Origin: Methylopila sp. M107
GTDB taxonomy: Bacteria; Pseudomonadota; Alphaproteobacteria; Rhizobiales; Methylopilaceae
NCBI RefSeq assembly: GCF_000384475.1
Contig: NZ_ARWB01000001.1
Span: 3,289,039-3,353,038, forward strand
Reading direction: 5' to 3'
DNA length: 64,000 nucleotides
In this document: positions 43,601 through 51,689 of the stretch, one piece after another
Layout of the letters: each line of letters begins with the position of its first letter
Numbering within the stretch: position 1 is the stretch's first letter
Program-made: the position numbers and the translations under genes
Notes under the pieces: model-generated
What the model saw: the letters and a program-made list of their open reading frames with translations, nothing else
Database searches by the model: none
What the model was told of the DNA's origin: nothing

Positions 43601-44194
43601 GCCCAGCACTACATGGTAGAAGAGCTGCGTGCTCGGCCGAGCCTTCTCGCCGCCATTTTCCCAAGGCAGGAACAGCTGATCGGCAAAGCGTGCGATCCGC
43701 CGGTCGTCGCCTTCGACGAGGTCGGCGGGCTTGAAAAATGTAAATGGCGATAGGACCTCCAAAGCGGTCCATGCCGACAGAATGTCCGCGGGCCGATCGA
43801 TATAGTCCTCCGTCGGCCGTCGTGGCGCCCGAACGACCGAATCGTAAACCGGTCGAACCAACACCTCGGGTTCAGCGGCGTCGTGCCCACTGCTCTGATC
43901 GGCCGTCGCGGTCTCTGACGCGGCGCGCCCCGCCGAGCCTGCGACTTTCGTCTCGGGCTTCCCTATCGGCTCAGAGGCCTCGGCTGCGGGAGCTTCGTGG
44001 CCCGAGCCCCTTGCCGGTTCAGCAGCCAAAGAGTCGAGGGCCTCAAGCACCTTAGTCTTGAGACGCAGCGCTCGATCGACCGAGCGGAACTCGAGTTCAT
44101 GAATCAACTCGGTAAGCGCCGCCCGGTCCTCCCGAGATCGCTCGTACAGAGCCTCTAGGTCCACAATGCGCGATTGAAAAAGAGGCCGGTTCAT
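40619..44194 (-). CDS. Superfamily 1 helicase/ATPase (UPF1/Dna2-like) with coiled-coil insertion
   Basis: 1191 aa from ATG 44194. Walker A in PVNGPPGTGKTTLLRDLVAA (about residue 433). Walker B WLLVDEAGQAVPQAVVGAL (about 908) and then MVGDPLQVQPV. Motifs V/VI near the end: VGTVHTVQGREADSVIFVLG and NLLNVAATRAKENLYVVGAR. Between Walker A and B, residues about 600-790 are a long Ala/Glu/Arg coiled coil (e.g. RSAEQSVSDAETAEAAARLA). The first 400 residues, with a charged Glu/Ala linker, match no known domain by eye. DNA2/NAM7-like helicases of this type occur in RNA or DNA processing and in phage-defence loci. GC3 is lower than in neighbours, suggesting acquired DNA. Its TAG stop overlaps the IS630 target duplication. 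Confidence 0.85.
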   Translation of the reverse strand: MNRPLFQSRIVDLEALYERSREDRAALTELIHELEFRSVDRALRLKTKVLEALDSLAAEPARGSGHEAPAAEASEPIGKPETKVAGSAGRAASETATADQSSGHDAAEPEVLVRPVYDSVVRAPRRPTEDYIDRPADILSAWTALEVLSPFTFFKPADLVEGDDRRIARFADQLFLPWENGGEKARPSTQLFYHVVLGAIRMEEATTALLNVFVDDDVDRKPERGFAGIATITIDKNGRPIPENAVAISSFAWGLPLALRRQLKSLGDWPAIEPRLVEAVDRHIRKTDAKGAAAPLDAAAIDAAFAFLVEQLELPAKMVDAPGFALRHYHYWKATEPPDPPLLGSFYLSDLAAARSVVAEKRHHNLARYLGLEQPRDWTDLLQDNEALADALEPKRMPLGRWTAKDRHPLVLLQQAAVNLATSNSADTSITPVNGPPGTGKTTLLRDLVAALVVGRAEAMCSFGDPKDAFVFTGEKRRSGAGFTHIYKPYDRLLGFEMLVASSNNKAVENVSRELPMLGAIADDAPNLRYFKTISDNLAEGEQTWGLIAAVLGNSSNRFKFKKGFWDDADRGLRAYLSEAAGQPQFVEEVDPKTQKVLRRRKPEVVEKERPPISHEQALKEWRSAQRAFNNALADARAYRQLLEAARSESGSVAAKAESLRDLDRGRLTAEQAVRSAEQSVSDAETAEAAARLAKEQARRQYADHERTAPNMISRLFGGASARAWSERRAQLERVEAQSSHNHRDAAAILSAASDKRAKAFESQAAAVAKHHEAQAAFEKLKQHSAVLQTRCGARSIDPAFFERSHADRNKTPPWYDAVAHNQRDVVFECALRVHRAFIAAAAKPIRNNLDALFKTFFGRNAWSPRMTPVMPGLWSTLFMVVPVISTTFASIERMIGFLPPGALGWLLVDEAGQAVPQAVVGALMRTKRAVMVGDPLQVQPVTSLPTQLAETICEDFKVNPDKWNAPEGSVQTVADATSSRGTTYRRGGEDIRVGLPLLVHRRCADPMFAISNEIAYGAMMVKATAARQSAIRDVLGSSHWIDVRPAKTEDKWSEAEGQAVIELLRRLGEAGVPKPDLYIISPFRIVAQRLRERIGTSDVLSRWTDKPRDWTRDRVGTVHTVQGREADSVIFVLGAALPTQNGARQWAGGSVNLLNVAATRAKENLYVVGARSSWAEVGHFRALASKVGSP

Positions 44195-44588
44195 AACGCC
44201 AATGCGGCTAGAGGCTCTGCGAATCTATGACCTCGATTTGGCTGTCTTGCTGGCGCTGAGGCAAGCCTTGCCAGTCGACCAGCGAAGATGTTGGTCAACA
44301 GCCAAGGTGCTAACGCGTCGGCCGGTGTTCCGAACCGACAGAAATGCGCGCCGATGTCGCGGAGGCCCGGGCCATGCACGGCATCTGGATGCCAAGCTTT
44401 CTTTGGTTCCAGGACTGGGTAGCTGGACGAGCCTGGACTGGATCGACTTTTTGCCACTGCGCAACCAAGAGTAAATGCCAGATCTCTCGCCTAAAGCGAA
44501 ATTCCGCAACGTCAGCTTTGGTTCAGCAGCGCCCCCATCCCCCGGTTCGCATCGACTGCCGCGCGGCGATGAGCGATAAGCCTTCGCC
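44195..44588. other. Intergenic region between the helicase and folP
   Basis: 394 bp without a convincing gene. Several frames are open but none has coding-type residue use or a ribosome-binding site. The base composition is lower in GC than folP, consistent with it being the left flank of the acquired helicase segment. No tRNA, integrase or direct repeats that would define an attachment site were seen. Confidence 0.45.
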
Positions 44589-45422
44589 ATGTCCGCTCAA
44601 ACCTCCGCCCGCTTCGCCGCCGCCCATCTGTTCGACCGCGCAGGCGGGCCGCGCATCATGGGGATTTTGAACGTCACGCCGGATTCCTTCTCCGACGGGG
44701 GGCGATTCCAGGCGGTCGAGACCGCGGTCGCGCATGCGCTCGCCATGGCGGCGGAGGGCGCGGACGTGATCGACGTCGGGGGCGAGTCGACGCGGCCGGG
44801 GCACACCCCCGTCGAGGCCGACGAAGAGATCCGCCGCGTGGTCCCCGCCATCGAGGCGCTGACGCGGGCGACCAAAATTCCGATCTCGATCGACACCATG
44901 AAGGCGCGCGTCGCCGAGGCCGCGCTTGAGGCCGGCGCCAGCATCGTCAACGACGTCTGGGGGCTGCAGCGCGACCCCGACATCGCGCGCGTCGCGGCCG
45001 AGCACGGCGCGCCGGTCTGCGTGATGCATCACCGCACGGAGGTCGACGAAAACCTCGACGTCGTCGAGGACATGAAGCGGTTTCTGGGGCGCTCGATCGA
45101 GATCGCGCAGAAGGCGGGGATTCCCGACCACGCGATCGCGCTCGATCCGGGGGTCGGCTTCGGCAAGACGGTTTCGCAGAACCTGACCGCGATCCGCCGG
45201 GTCGACGCGCTCGCCGCCATGGGGTTCCCGGTGCTGCTCGGGACCTCGCGGAAATCGCTGATCGGGCACATTCTGGACCGGGCGCCGGAAGAGCGGGTGT
45301 TCGGGACGGTCGCGACCTCGGTGACCGGCTGGGCGGCCGGGGCCGTGATGTTCCGCGTGCACGACATCCGCGCCAATCGCGACGCGCTGCTGGTCGCGCA
45401 GGCGGTGCTTTCGGCGCCGTGA
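44589..45422 (+). CDS. folP: Dihydropteroate synthase
   Basis: 277 aa, normal length. It condenses p-aminobenzoate with dihydropterin pyrophosphate in folate synthesis (sulfonamide target). Both DHPS signatures are present: IMGILNVTPDSFSDGG (pterin-binding loop 1) and DVIDVGGESTRPGHTPV (loop 2). Also ISIDTMKARVAEAAL, INDVWGLQRDP (here IVNDVWGLQRDP), and the late DPGVGFGKT and LGTSRKSLIG. No folK/folB neighbour is seen in this window. Confidence 0.96.
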   Translation: MSAQTSARFAAAHLFDRAGGPRIMGILNVTPDSFSDGGRFQAVETAVAHALAMAAEGADVIDVGGESTRPGHTPVEADEEIRRVVPAIEALTRATKIPISIDTMKARVAEAALEAGASIVNDVWGLQRDPDIARVAAEHGAPVCVMHHRTEVDENLDVVEDMKRFLGRSIEIAQKAGIPDHAIALDPGVGFGKTVSQNLTAIRRVDALAAMGFPVLLGTSRKSLIGHILDRAPEERVFGTVATSVTGWAAGAVMFRVHDIRANRDALLVAQAVLSAP

Positions 45423-45609
45423 TTTCGGTATGGCCGGTCCGGCCCGGCCGGGCGGCCCGTGGGCCATGGCCGAAACGGTCGAGACTGTAGGCGATTTGGG
45501 CGGCCATGCGGCCGGCGTGCGGCCGGCCCGGCCGCATGGCTGGCCATAAAGCCGGCCATGTGCCGGCCGCCGCGCCTGGCAAGAATTGGCCGGGCGCGGC
45601 GGAGCCGGA
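45423..45609. repeat. GGCC-rich low-complexity spacer
   Basis: 187 bp between folP and sodB with about 15 GGCC tetranucleotides, many in a CGGCCATG or GCCGGCC context (e.g. 45500-45518). It can fold in many ways, and no coding frame is apparent. A second cluster of GGCC/GGCCAT is at 62487-62539. It may act as a terminator-like barrier between the convergent folP and sodB, or reflect a methylase-site cluster. Confidence 0.5.
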
Positions 45610-46206
45610 TTACTTGGCTTCGTTGTAGAGCTTTTCGACGTATTCCCAGTTGATCAGGTTGTCGACGAAAGCCTTCAGATAGTCCGGGCGCTTGTTGCGG
45701 TAGTCGATGTAGTAGGAGTGCTCCCAGACGTCGACGCCGAGCAGGGGAACGCCGCCATGCACGAGCGGGTTTTCGCCGTTCGGGGTCTTGGTGACTTCGA
45801 GCTTGCCGCCCTTCAGCGCGAGCCAGGCCCAGCCGGAGCCGAACTGACCCTTGCCGGCTTCGATCAGGTCTTCCTTGAACTTGTCGACGCCGCCGAGGTC
45901 TTCCTTGATCTTGGCCTCGAGCGCGCCCGGAATGGAGCCGCCGCCATTCGGCTTCAGCCAGTTCCAGAAATGCAGGTGGTTGTAGTGCTGGCTGGCGTTG
46001 TTGAAGAGCGCCTGGTTCTTGCCGTGGGACTGCTTGACCACCTCCTCGAGCGACTTGCCTTCGAGGCCGGAGCCATCGATCAGCTTGTTGGCGGTCTCGA
46101 CATAGGTGTTGTGGTGCTTATCGTGGTGGAACTCCAAGGTTTCCTTGGACATGTAGGGCTGAAGCGCGTCATAGGCGTAAGGAAGTTCGGGGAGCGTGAA
46201 GGCCAT
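45610..46206 (-). CDS. sodB: Superoxide dismutase (Fe/Mn type)
   Basis: 198 aa from ATG 46206 (MAFTLPELPYAYDAL), selected for its AAGGAGA ribosome-binding site; the upstream frame adds 11 residues. Fe/Mn ligands are visible: LEFHHDKHHNTYV (first His), SQHYNHLHFWNWL (second His) and GVDVWEHSYYIDYRNKRPDY (Asp and last His, given in pieces: VDVWEH, YYIDYRNKRPDY). Disproportionates superoxide in the cytoplasm. Metal choice cannot be fixed by eye, though GGGSIPG and the QHYNHLHFW context fit the Fe-type proteobacterial SodB. Transcribed alone. Confidence 0.95.
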   Translation of the reverse strand: MAFTLPELPYAYDALQPYMSKETLEFHHDKHHNTYVETANKLIDGSGLEGKSLEEVVKQSHGKNQALFNNASQHYNHLHFWNWLKPNGGGSIPGALEAKIKEDLGGVDKFKEDLIEAGKGQFGSGWAWLALKGGKLEVTKTPNGENPLVHGGVPLLGVDVWEHSYYIDYRNKRPDYLKAFVDNLINWEYVEKLYNEAK

Positions 46207-46286
46207 TGAAAATCTCCTTGGAAAATCAGCGAACGCCATCCGTCCCGCCGCGCGGTCCCGATCGGCGACGGGCGGGTTCGCCGCGC

Positions 46287-46315
46287 TACATAGGTTGGAC
46301 GCCCATGGCCGGCAA
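46287..46315 (-). promoter_or_regulatory. Putative sigma-70 promoter of sodB
   Basis: On the minus strand TTGCCG (46315-46310) and TATGTA (46292-46287) with 17 bp between them, about 80 bp upstream of the sodB start. Confidence 0.45.
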
Positions 46316-46420
46316 CGTGTCGGCGCCGAGGTCGGGCGTCCAGAGCGGTCCTTTACCCGGCGCTAACCACGGCGCGACGACAAGATATTATTTGTTCAGG
46401 CGACGAGGTCTCCGCGCGTG

Positions 46421-48169
46421 ATGGCGATCGTTCTCTACGCGCTCGGCGCGGCCCTGCTGGCCTGGGGCGGCTATCTGATGCTCGCCGGCGAAAGCTACGC
46501 CGCGATCGACATCGCCGCGAGCCTCGCGGGCTGGGGCGCGTTCACGGTCGGGCTCGGCGCGCTGGTGGCGGCCCTCGACAGGCTGACGCGGACCGTCGCG
46601 CGCACCCGCGTCGGGGAGGCGGGGGGGCAGTCCCGCAAGGGCGGCGGCCGCAACGCCGGACCGGCCAAGACCAGCCGCAAGCCCGAAGAACCGGTCGTGC
46701 CGGTCTTCGTGCCGGCGAGCGACAGGCCGGCGCATTTCGAGCCGACGCCGCCTGAGCCTACGGCGAAGCCGGCGCCAGCGCCGGTCGCGCCCCTGGCCAA
46801 AACCGCGGCCGAGCCGAAGCCGGACATCCGGGCGAAAGCGGACGAGCCGGCCGCAAAGGTCGAGCGTCGCGGGTTCGGCATAAGTCTCCGCCGTCCGGAA
46901 CCGAAGAAACCCGAACCCAAAGCCGCCGCGCCGACGGCGAAGCCGGCGCCGGTTCCGGTAGCCGTCGCCCCCGATAAGCGTTCCGTGCAGAAGCCGGCTG
47001 TCGCTTCGCCTGAAAATGCGGAGGTCGCGAAGCCCGCCGAACCGAGCGCCACGGCGCCGGCCGAGAAGGCCAAGAATACCGGTGAGGCCGCCTCTCTTGG
47101 AACTGCGATCGGAGCGACGGCCGAGCCGGCGCCCGAAATCGCGACGCCGGCGGGGAAGATTGAAACCGCGGCCGACGCCAAGCCTGACAAGGACGCCGAC
47201 ACACTGATCATGCCGGTCCGGAAGCTGGCCGACGCCCCCTCGGCCGCCCTAGCGGGCGAGGCCGAACCGAGCGAGACGAAGGCCGATCAAGACGCGCCCG
47301 GGAGCGCCGCAGAGGTCGTCGCCGAGCCTGCGCCGGCCGCTCCGGAGTCTTCGAGCGCCGAGACTTCGCCTTCGAGCGAACAGCGAGAAAACGCCGCGCC
47401 GGTGGCGGAGCCGGTCCCCGAAAAACTCCCGGAAGCGCCCGTGGCCGAGACAGCCGCCCAGGAGCCGGCGGCTCCTGAACCGGCGGCTCCGGAGACGAAG
47501 GCGCCCGAGCCGAAGGTGCCCGAATGGCTGGCGCGCGCGCGGGCGAGGCGGCAGGCGCGCATTCAGGACGACGGCGGCGCAGCCTCGGAAGTCTCTGAGC
47601 CCCGTTTCGTGAGCGCCGCCACGCCAGTGCAAGACGCTCCCGCCGAAACGCCGCCGCCCGAGGAGTCGGCCCCGGTCGAGAACGCTGCGCCCGAACCTGA
47701 CGCTCCGGCGCCCGAGGCTGACGCCCCAGTGTCCGGACCGGAGGCCGCGGCGTTCGAACCTGAGACTGCGCCCGAGCCCGTCGAGGCCGAAGCGCCCGCG
47801 CCGGAAGACGACGCGCCCCCGGCCGAGGCGGACGCGCGCCAGCTCGTCAGCGAGGGCGAGCACAACGGGGTCGTCTACCGCTTCTACGACGACGGCTCCG
47901 TCGAGGCGGCGTCGGAGCATGGCGTGAGGCGCTTCGCCTCGGTCGAGGATCTTCGGCAGGCCGTCTTGAGCGCGCGCGGGCCGGACTATCAGGAACCCGA
48001 AGCCGTCCCCGAACCCGAAGCCGTCCCGGCCGCGCCCGACGCCGAACCCGCCGAGCAGCTGCCGGAGCCCGATCCGCTCGACGCGGCGCTCGCCGAGCTC
48101 GAGGGCGGCGCGGCGGCGCCGGAGGTCAGGCTCGACCCGGACGACAGGCGCGGCGACCGGCGGCGCTGA
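46421..48169 (+). CDS. Membrane protein with long Pro/Ala/Glu-rich region, unrecognised
   Basis: 582 aa from ATG 46421 (GTG 46418 is in frame too). Two hydrophobic segments near the N terminus: MAIVLYALGAALLAWGGYLM and the next (IDIAASLAGWGAFTVGLGALVAAL, from about residue 28). Residues about 70-470 are a low-complexity Pro/Ala/Glu linker. Near the C terminus a compact domain reads GEHNGVVYRFYDDGSVEAA then SEHGVRRFASVEDLRQAV, a strand-turn-strand-helix pattern. An acidic Pro-rich tail ends it. An inner-membrane-tethered protein that reaches across or along the cell is inferred. Divergent from sodB; converges on oligopeptidase B. Confidence 0.65.
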   Translation: MAIVLYALGAALLAWGGYLMLAGESYAAIDIAASLAGWGAFTVGLGALVAALDRLTRTVARTRVGEAGGQSRKGGGRNAGPAKTSRKPEEPVVPVFVPASDRPAHFEPTPPEPTAKPAPAPVAPLAKTAAEPKPDIRAKADEPAAKVERRGFGISLRRPEPKKPEPKAAAPTAKPAPVPVAVAPDKRSVQKPAVASPENAEVAKPAEPSATAPAEKAKNTGEAASLGTAIGATAEPAPEIATPAGKIETAADAKPDKDADTLIMPVRKLADAPSAALAGEAEPSETKADQDAPGSAAEVVAEPAPAAPESSSAETSPSSEQRENAAPVAEPVPEKLPEAPVAETAAQEPAAPEPAAPETKAPEPKVPEWLARARARRQARIQDDGGAASEVSEPRFVSAATPVQDAPAETPPPEESAPVENAAPEPDAPAPEADAPVSGPEAAAFEPETAPEPVEAEAPAPEDDAPPAEADARQLVSEGEHNGVVYRFYDDGSVEAASEHGVRRFASVEDLRQAVLSARGPDYQEPEAVPEPEAVPAAPDAEPAEQLPEPDPLDAALAELEGGAAAPEVRLDPDDRRGDRRR

Positions 48170-48176
48170 GCCGCGC

Positions 48177-50324
48177 TCAGGCCGCGTCGGCGCGACCGAC
48201 CGCCCGCAACGCGAACGCATAGGCGATCGCGACCTCCTCCAGGCGATCGAACCGGCCGGACGCGCCGCCATGGCCCGCGTCCATGTTGGTCCGCAGCGCG
48301 ATCGGACTGTCCGACGTCGTCGCCTCCCGCAGGCGGGCGATCCACTTCGCGGGCTCCCAATAGGTGACGCGGGGATCGGTCAGTCCTGCAAGCGCCAGGA
48401 TCGCGGGGTAGGGGCGCGGCGCGACGTTGTCGACCGGGCTGTAGCCAAGGATGCGCTCGAACGCCTCCTCGTCGCGGATGGGGTCGCCCCATTCGGGCCA
48501 TTCCGGTGGCGTCAGCGGCAGCGTGTCGTCCAGCATCGTGGTCAGCACGTCGACGAACGGCACCTCGGCCAGGATCGCGGCGAACAGGTCCGGGCGGAGG
48601 TTTGCGACCGCGCCCATCAGCATGCCGCCGGCCGAGCCGCCATGCGCGACGATGCGGCCCGCGCTGGCGTAGCCGGTCGCGCAGAGATGTTCGGCGACGG
48701 TGATGAAGTCGGTGAATGTGTTCGTCTTGTTGGCGAGCTTGCCGTCGAGATACCAGCCCCAGCCCTTCTCGGTTCCGCCGCGGATGTGCGCGATGGCGTA
48801 GACGAAGCCGCGGTCGACCAGCGACAGCCTTCCGCCCGAGAAGCTCGCCGGGATCGAGATGCCATAGGCCCCGTAGCCATAGAGCAGGCAGGGAGAGGAG
48901 CCGTCGGGCGTCACGTCGGCGCGGTGCACGAGGGTGACGGGGACGAGCGCGCCGTCGGCGGCCGGCGCCAGCTGGCGGCGGACCACGTAGCGCTCGGGGT
49001 CATGTCCCGAGGGGATTTCCTGCCGCTTCCTCAGACGGCGCTCATGCGTCGCCATGTCGTAGTCCCAGGTCTCGGTCGGGGTCGCGGGCGACGAATAGAA
49101 GAAGCGGACGATGTCGGCGTCGAACTCGCGGCCGGCGTCGAAGCCGAGCGAAAACGCTTCCTCAGCGAAGGTGATCTCGTGCTCGGCCCCGTCGGCGAGC
49201 CTGCGCAGCACCATGCGGGGCTGCGCGTCGACGCGTTCGAGCCGCACGAGATGGCGCGCCGTGACGGCGTGGTCGAGCAGGTAGACGCCGGGTCGATGGT
49301 CGACGACCGTGCGCGCGCCGCCGGCCGGATGGTCGGCGTCGACTTCGATCAGCTTGAAGTCGATCGCGTCCTCATTGGTGCGGACGATCAGCGAGGACCG
49401 GCCGTCGAAGGCCGGATGATGGTCCACCTCGTACTGGACGCCCGCCTTCCGCCGAAACACCAGCCGCGGGGCGGCGTCCGGGGTCGCCCTGTCGATGAGG
49501 TGGGATTCGCTCGTGTCGTGGTCCGCGACGCTGATCACGAGATACTTGCCGGATCGGGTCTCGTCGACCCTGACGAACCAGCCGGGCTCCGGCTCGCGGT
49601 AGACGAGGACATCCTGCGAGGCGTCCGTCCCGAGGCTGTGCCGATAGACTTCGAGGGCGCGGTGGTCCTGGTCGATCCGCGAATACCAGAAGCTCTCCCC
49701 GTCCGCCGCCCACACGGCCGACCCCGCGGTGTCGGGCACGCGATCGGCGATGTCCTCGCCGGTCGAGAGATCCCGCACCCGCATCGCATAGTATTCGGAG
49801 CCGGCGTCGTCCGCGCTCCAGGCGAGTAGCGTGTGGTCCGGAGAGGGCGCCCATCCGCCGAGCTTGAAATAGGCGAGGGCGCCCGCAAGCGCGTCGCCGT
49901 CGAGCAATATCTGCTCCGAAGCGTCCGAGCCGTCGGCGGGCCGTCGGACGACCAGAGGATGCTGACCGCCCGCCCGGTGGCGCACGGCGTATTCAAACGG
50001 GCCGTCCCGCGTCGGCACGCTCGAATCGTCTTCCTTGATGCGGCCGCGCATCTCGGCGACCAGCTGCGTCTTCAAGTCGTCGAGAGGTTCGAGGAGATGC
50101 GCCGCATAGGCGTTCTCCGCCTCGAGATAGGCCCGGATGTCGGCCGGCAGCGCCTCGGGTCGGCGAATCGCTTCCCGCCAGTTTTCCGCCTTCAACCAGG
50201 AATACGGATCGGAGATCGTCCGCCCGTGAAACTGAACGGCGTGCGGCCGTTTTTCAGCCGCCGGCGGGCGCACGGAAGACGACGACAGAGGCTCGGAGTC
50301 TGGCGCGGCGGAGCGAAGCGGCAT
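48177..50324 (-). CDS. ptrB: Oligopeptidase B (S9A family serine peptidase)
   Basis: 715 aa, with an N-terminal beta-propeller and a C-terminal alpha/beta-hydrolase domain. Catalytic Ser in AHGGSAGGMLMGAV, Asp in GLTDPRVTYWEPAKW, His in AGHGGASGRF. Other family blocks: DPYSWLKAENW near the start, LLYGYGAYG, AHIRGGTEKGWGWYLDGKLA (in part) and NTFTDFITVAEHL. Cleaves short peptides after Lys/Arg in the cytoplasm. Start at ATG 50324 gives about 15 extra residues before the conserved start, which may be a longer N terminus or a late true start. Confidence 0.93.
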   Translation of the reverse strand: MPLRSAAPDSEPLSSSSVRPPAAEKRPHAVQFHGRTISDPYSWLKAENWREAIRRPEALPADIRAYLEAENAYAAHLLEPLDDLKTQLVAEMRGRIKEDDSSVPTRDGPFEYAVRHRAGGQHPLVVRRPADGSDASEQILLDGDALAGALAYFKLGGWAPSPDHTLLAWSADDAGSEYYAMRVRDLSTGEDIADRVPDTAGSAVWAADGESFWYSRIDQDHRALEVYRHSLGTDASQDVLVYREPEPGWFVRVDETRSGKYLVISVADHDTSESHLIDRATPDAAPRLVFRRKAGVQYEVDHHPAFDGRSSLIVRTNEDAIDFKLIEVDADHPAGGARTVVDHRPGVYLLDHAVTARHLVRLERVDAQPRMVLRRLADGAEHEITFAEEAFSLGFDAGREFDADIVRFFYSSPATPTETWDYDMATHERRLRKRQEIPSGHDPERYVVRRQLAPAADGALVPVTLVHRADVTPDGSSPCLLYGYGAYGISIPASFSGGRLSLVDRGFVYAIAHIRGGTEKGWGWYLDGKLANKTNTFTDFITVAEHLCATGYASAGRIVAHGGSAGGMLMGAVANLRPDLFAAILAEVPFVDVLTTMLDDTLPLTPPEWPEWGDPIRDEEAFERILGYSPVDNVAPRPYPAILALAGLTDPRVTYWEPAKWIARLREATTSDSPIALRTNMDAGHGGASGRFDRLEEVAIAYAFALRAVGRADAA

Positions 50325-50719
50325 CGAACGATGACTTTCAAAAAACTGTTGGTTCTTCTAGGCGACCCGGGCGGTCGACGGACGATCGGTAGACCTCCGG
50401 CGCCCGCCGGGCAACCGCCGAAGCTCGCAACCGGCCGATTGAAGCTGCGCTGAACGCGCAACGTTTGCGCTCACTCGACTCTGGAGCGATAGATGACGCA
50501 GTCTTTACGGCCTATTGCACAAGAAAAGCAGTTCAAAAGGCCGATAAGAACTTGCACGACAGTCGAGCCTCGTCTATCTACCGAGCAGTCATGTTGCCGA
50601 CGAATCGTCAGCCTCCGTAATCGTAGCGAGCTGTCGGTATACGTAGATGACAGCCCCAAGAGGGTGTTGCGTTCTATAGCGATCCAACCACCCCTAATTC
50701 ATGCACGGAATCAGATTTC
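50325..50719. other. Upstream region of mucR
   Basis: 395 bp holding the promoters of ptrB (minus) and mucR (plus). The last 60 bp before mucR is less GC-rich (for example TTCTATAGCGATCC). MucR proteins repress their own genes by binding AT-rich stretches, so such sites are expected here. No gene seen. Confidence 0.4.
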
Positions 50720-51139
50720 ATGAGCGATACCGCCCCCTCGTCCAACTACATCGAGCTCGCGGCCGACATTGTATCGGCCTATGTCAGCAACAACTCGGTC
50801 GCCGCGGCGGATCTGCCTTCGCTGATCAATGAAGTGCATGGCGCCCTGAGCCGCGTCTCCACCGGCGTCGTCGAGACGGTCGCCGAGGCCCCCAAGCCGG
50901 CGGTGCCGCTGAAGAAGTCGGTTACGTCCGACTACATCATCTGCCTCGAGGACGGGAAGAAGTTTAAGTCGCTCAAGCGCCACCTGCGCACGCAGTACAA
51001 CATGTCGCCCGAGGAATATCGCGAAAAGTGGGGTCTTGCGCCCGACTATCCGATGGTTGCGCCGAACTATGCGGCCGCCCGGTCCGAGCTCGCCAAGAAA
51101 ATGGGCCTCGGCCAGCAGCGCGGCAAGCGCGGCCGCTGA
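50720..51139 (+). CDS. mucR: MucR/Ros-family zinc-finger transcriptional regulator
   Basis: 139 aa. The N-terminal oligomerisation region ([20 protein letters not shown]) and the Ros/MucR DNA-binding core: [20 protein letters not shown] then [20 protein letters not shown]. The first Cys of the Ros zinc finger is kept, but the second ligand position is Asp (CLED where Ros has CxxC). This matches the Mesorhizobium Ml-type proteins that keep the Ros fold with altered or no zinc coordination. A global H-NS-like silencer of exopolysaccharide, motility and cell-cycle genes in Rhizobiales. Followed by a strong terminator. Confidence 0.95.
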   Translation: MSDTAPSSNYIELAADIVSAYVSNNSVAAADLPSLINEVHGALSRVSTGVVETVAEAPKPAVPLKKSVTSDYIICLEDGKKFKSLKRHLRTQYNMSPEEYREKWGLAPDYPMVAPNYAAARSELAKKMGLGQQRGKRGR

Positions 51140-51179
51140 GGCCAGTCGCGCCCCTCTGCGGTTTCCCGCAAAGGTTTTC

Positions 51180-51218
51180 AGACGCCGTCCGGTCCTCCGG
51201 GCGGCGTCTTTGTTTTTC
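51180..51218 (+). terminator. Rho-independent terminator of mucR
   Basis: AGACGCCGTCCGG (51180-51192) pairs with CCGGGCGGCGTCT (51197-51209; one wobble) around TCCT, followed by TTTGTTTTT. The clearest intrinsic terminator in the window. Confidence 0.92.
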
Positions 51219-51227
51219 GGCTCAAAG

Positions 51228-51581
51228 CTAGATCTCCCGCCGGCGGCCAGCCTCTTCCGCCGCCAGCGCCTGCGTCAGGGCCAGGTGGCGATTGAGGTCG
51301 TAGGTCCAGTGCCCCGCCGCGCCGCGGCTGCGTTCCGCGCGGAGCGCGCGCTGGAGCTTCGCGCGGATCATCTCATCGAGATCGGGACCCGCGTTCTCCA
51401 GGTCCCGCGCGTCGAACGCGATAAGCCGCGGCAACGTCCGGCGGCGGTCGTAACAGGCGCGGCCCCCCGCGATCGCCGCCGCCGCGCCGTCATCGGCTGC
51501 GGCGCGCCACCCGCGGATTGCTCGCCTCGCCTGAGCGGCTTCTGCGGATCCAACCCCCAGATCGTCGTTTGCTCGCGTCAT
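51228..51581 (-). CDS. Small protein of unknown function
   Basis: 117 aa from ATG 51581 (MTRANDDLGVGS). Ala/Arg-rich, no signal peptide or membrane segment. Conserved-looking parts are YDRRRTLPRLIAFDARDLEN and GHWTYDLNRHLALTQALAAE. Not recognised. It diverges from the DUF6456 gene, with 108 bp between them. Confidence 0.6.
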   Translation of the reverse strand: MTRANDDLGVGSAEAAQARRAIRGWRAAADDGAAAAIAGGRACYDRRRTLPRLIAFDARDLENAGPDLDEMIRAKLQRALRAERSRGAAGHWTYDLNRHLALTQALAAEEAGRRREI

Positions 51582-51689
51582 GACCGGTCTCCTCTTCCCC
51601 ACCCGCAAAGCATGGGAGAACTAAAGCCCGTAGACAAGATAAAAATCCTAAAATAGGATCGTAGGCGGATATCGAGAAGGAGCCGTCGC

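Noticed and set aside
44202-44474. 90-aa frame between the helicase and folP
   Set aside because: No ribosome-binding site, atypical residue use, and a competing frame of equal length overlaps it.
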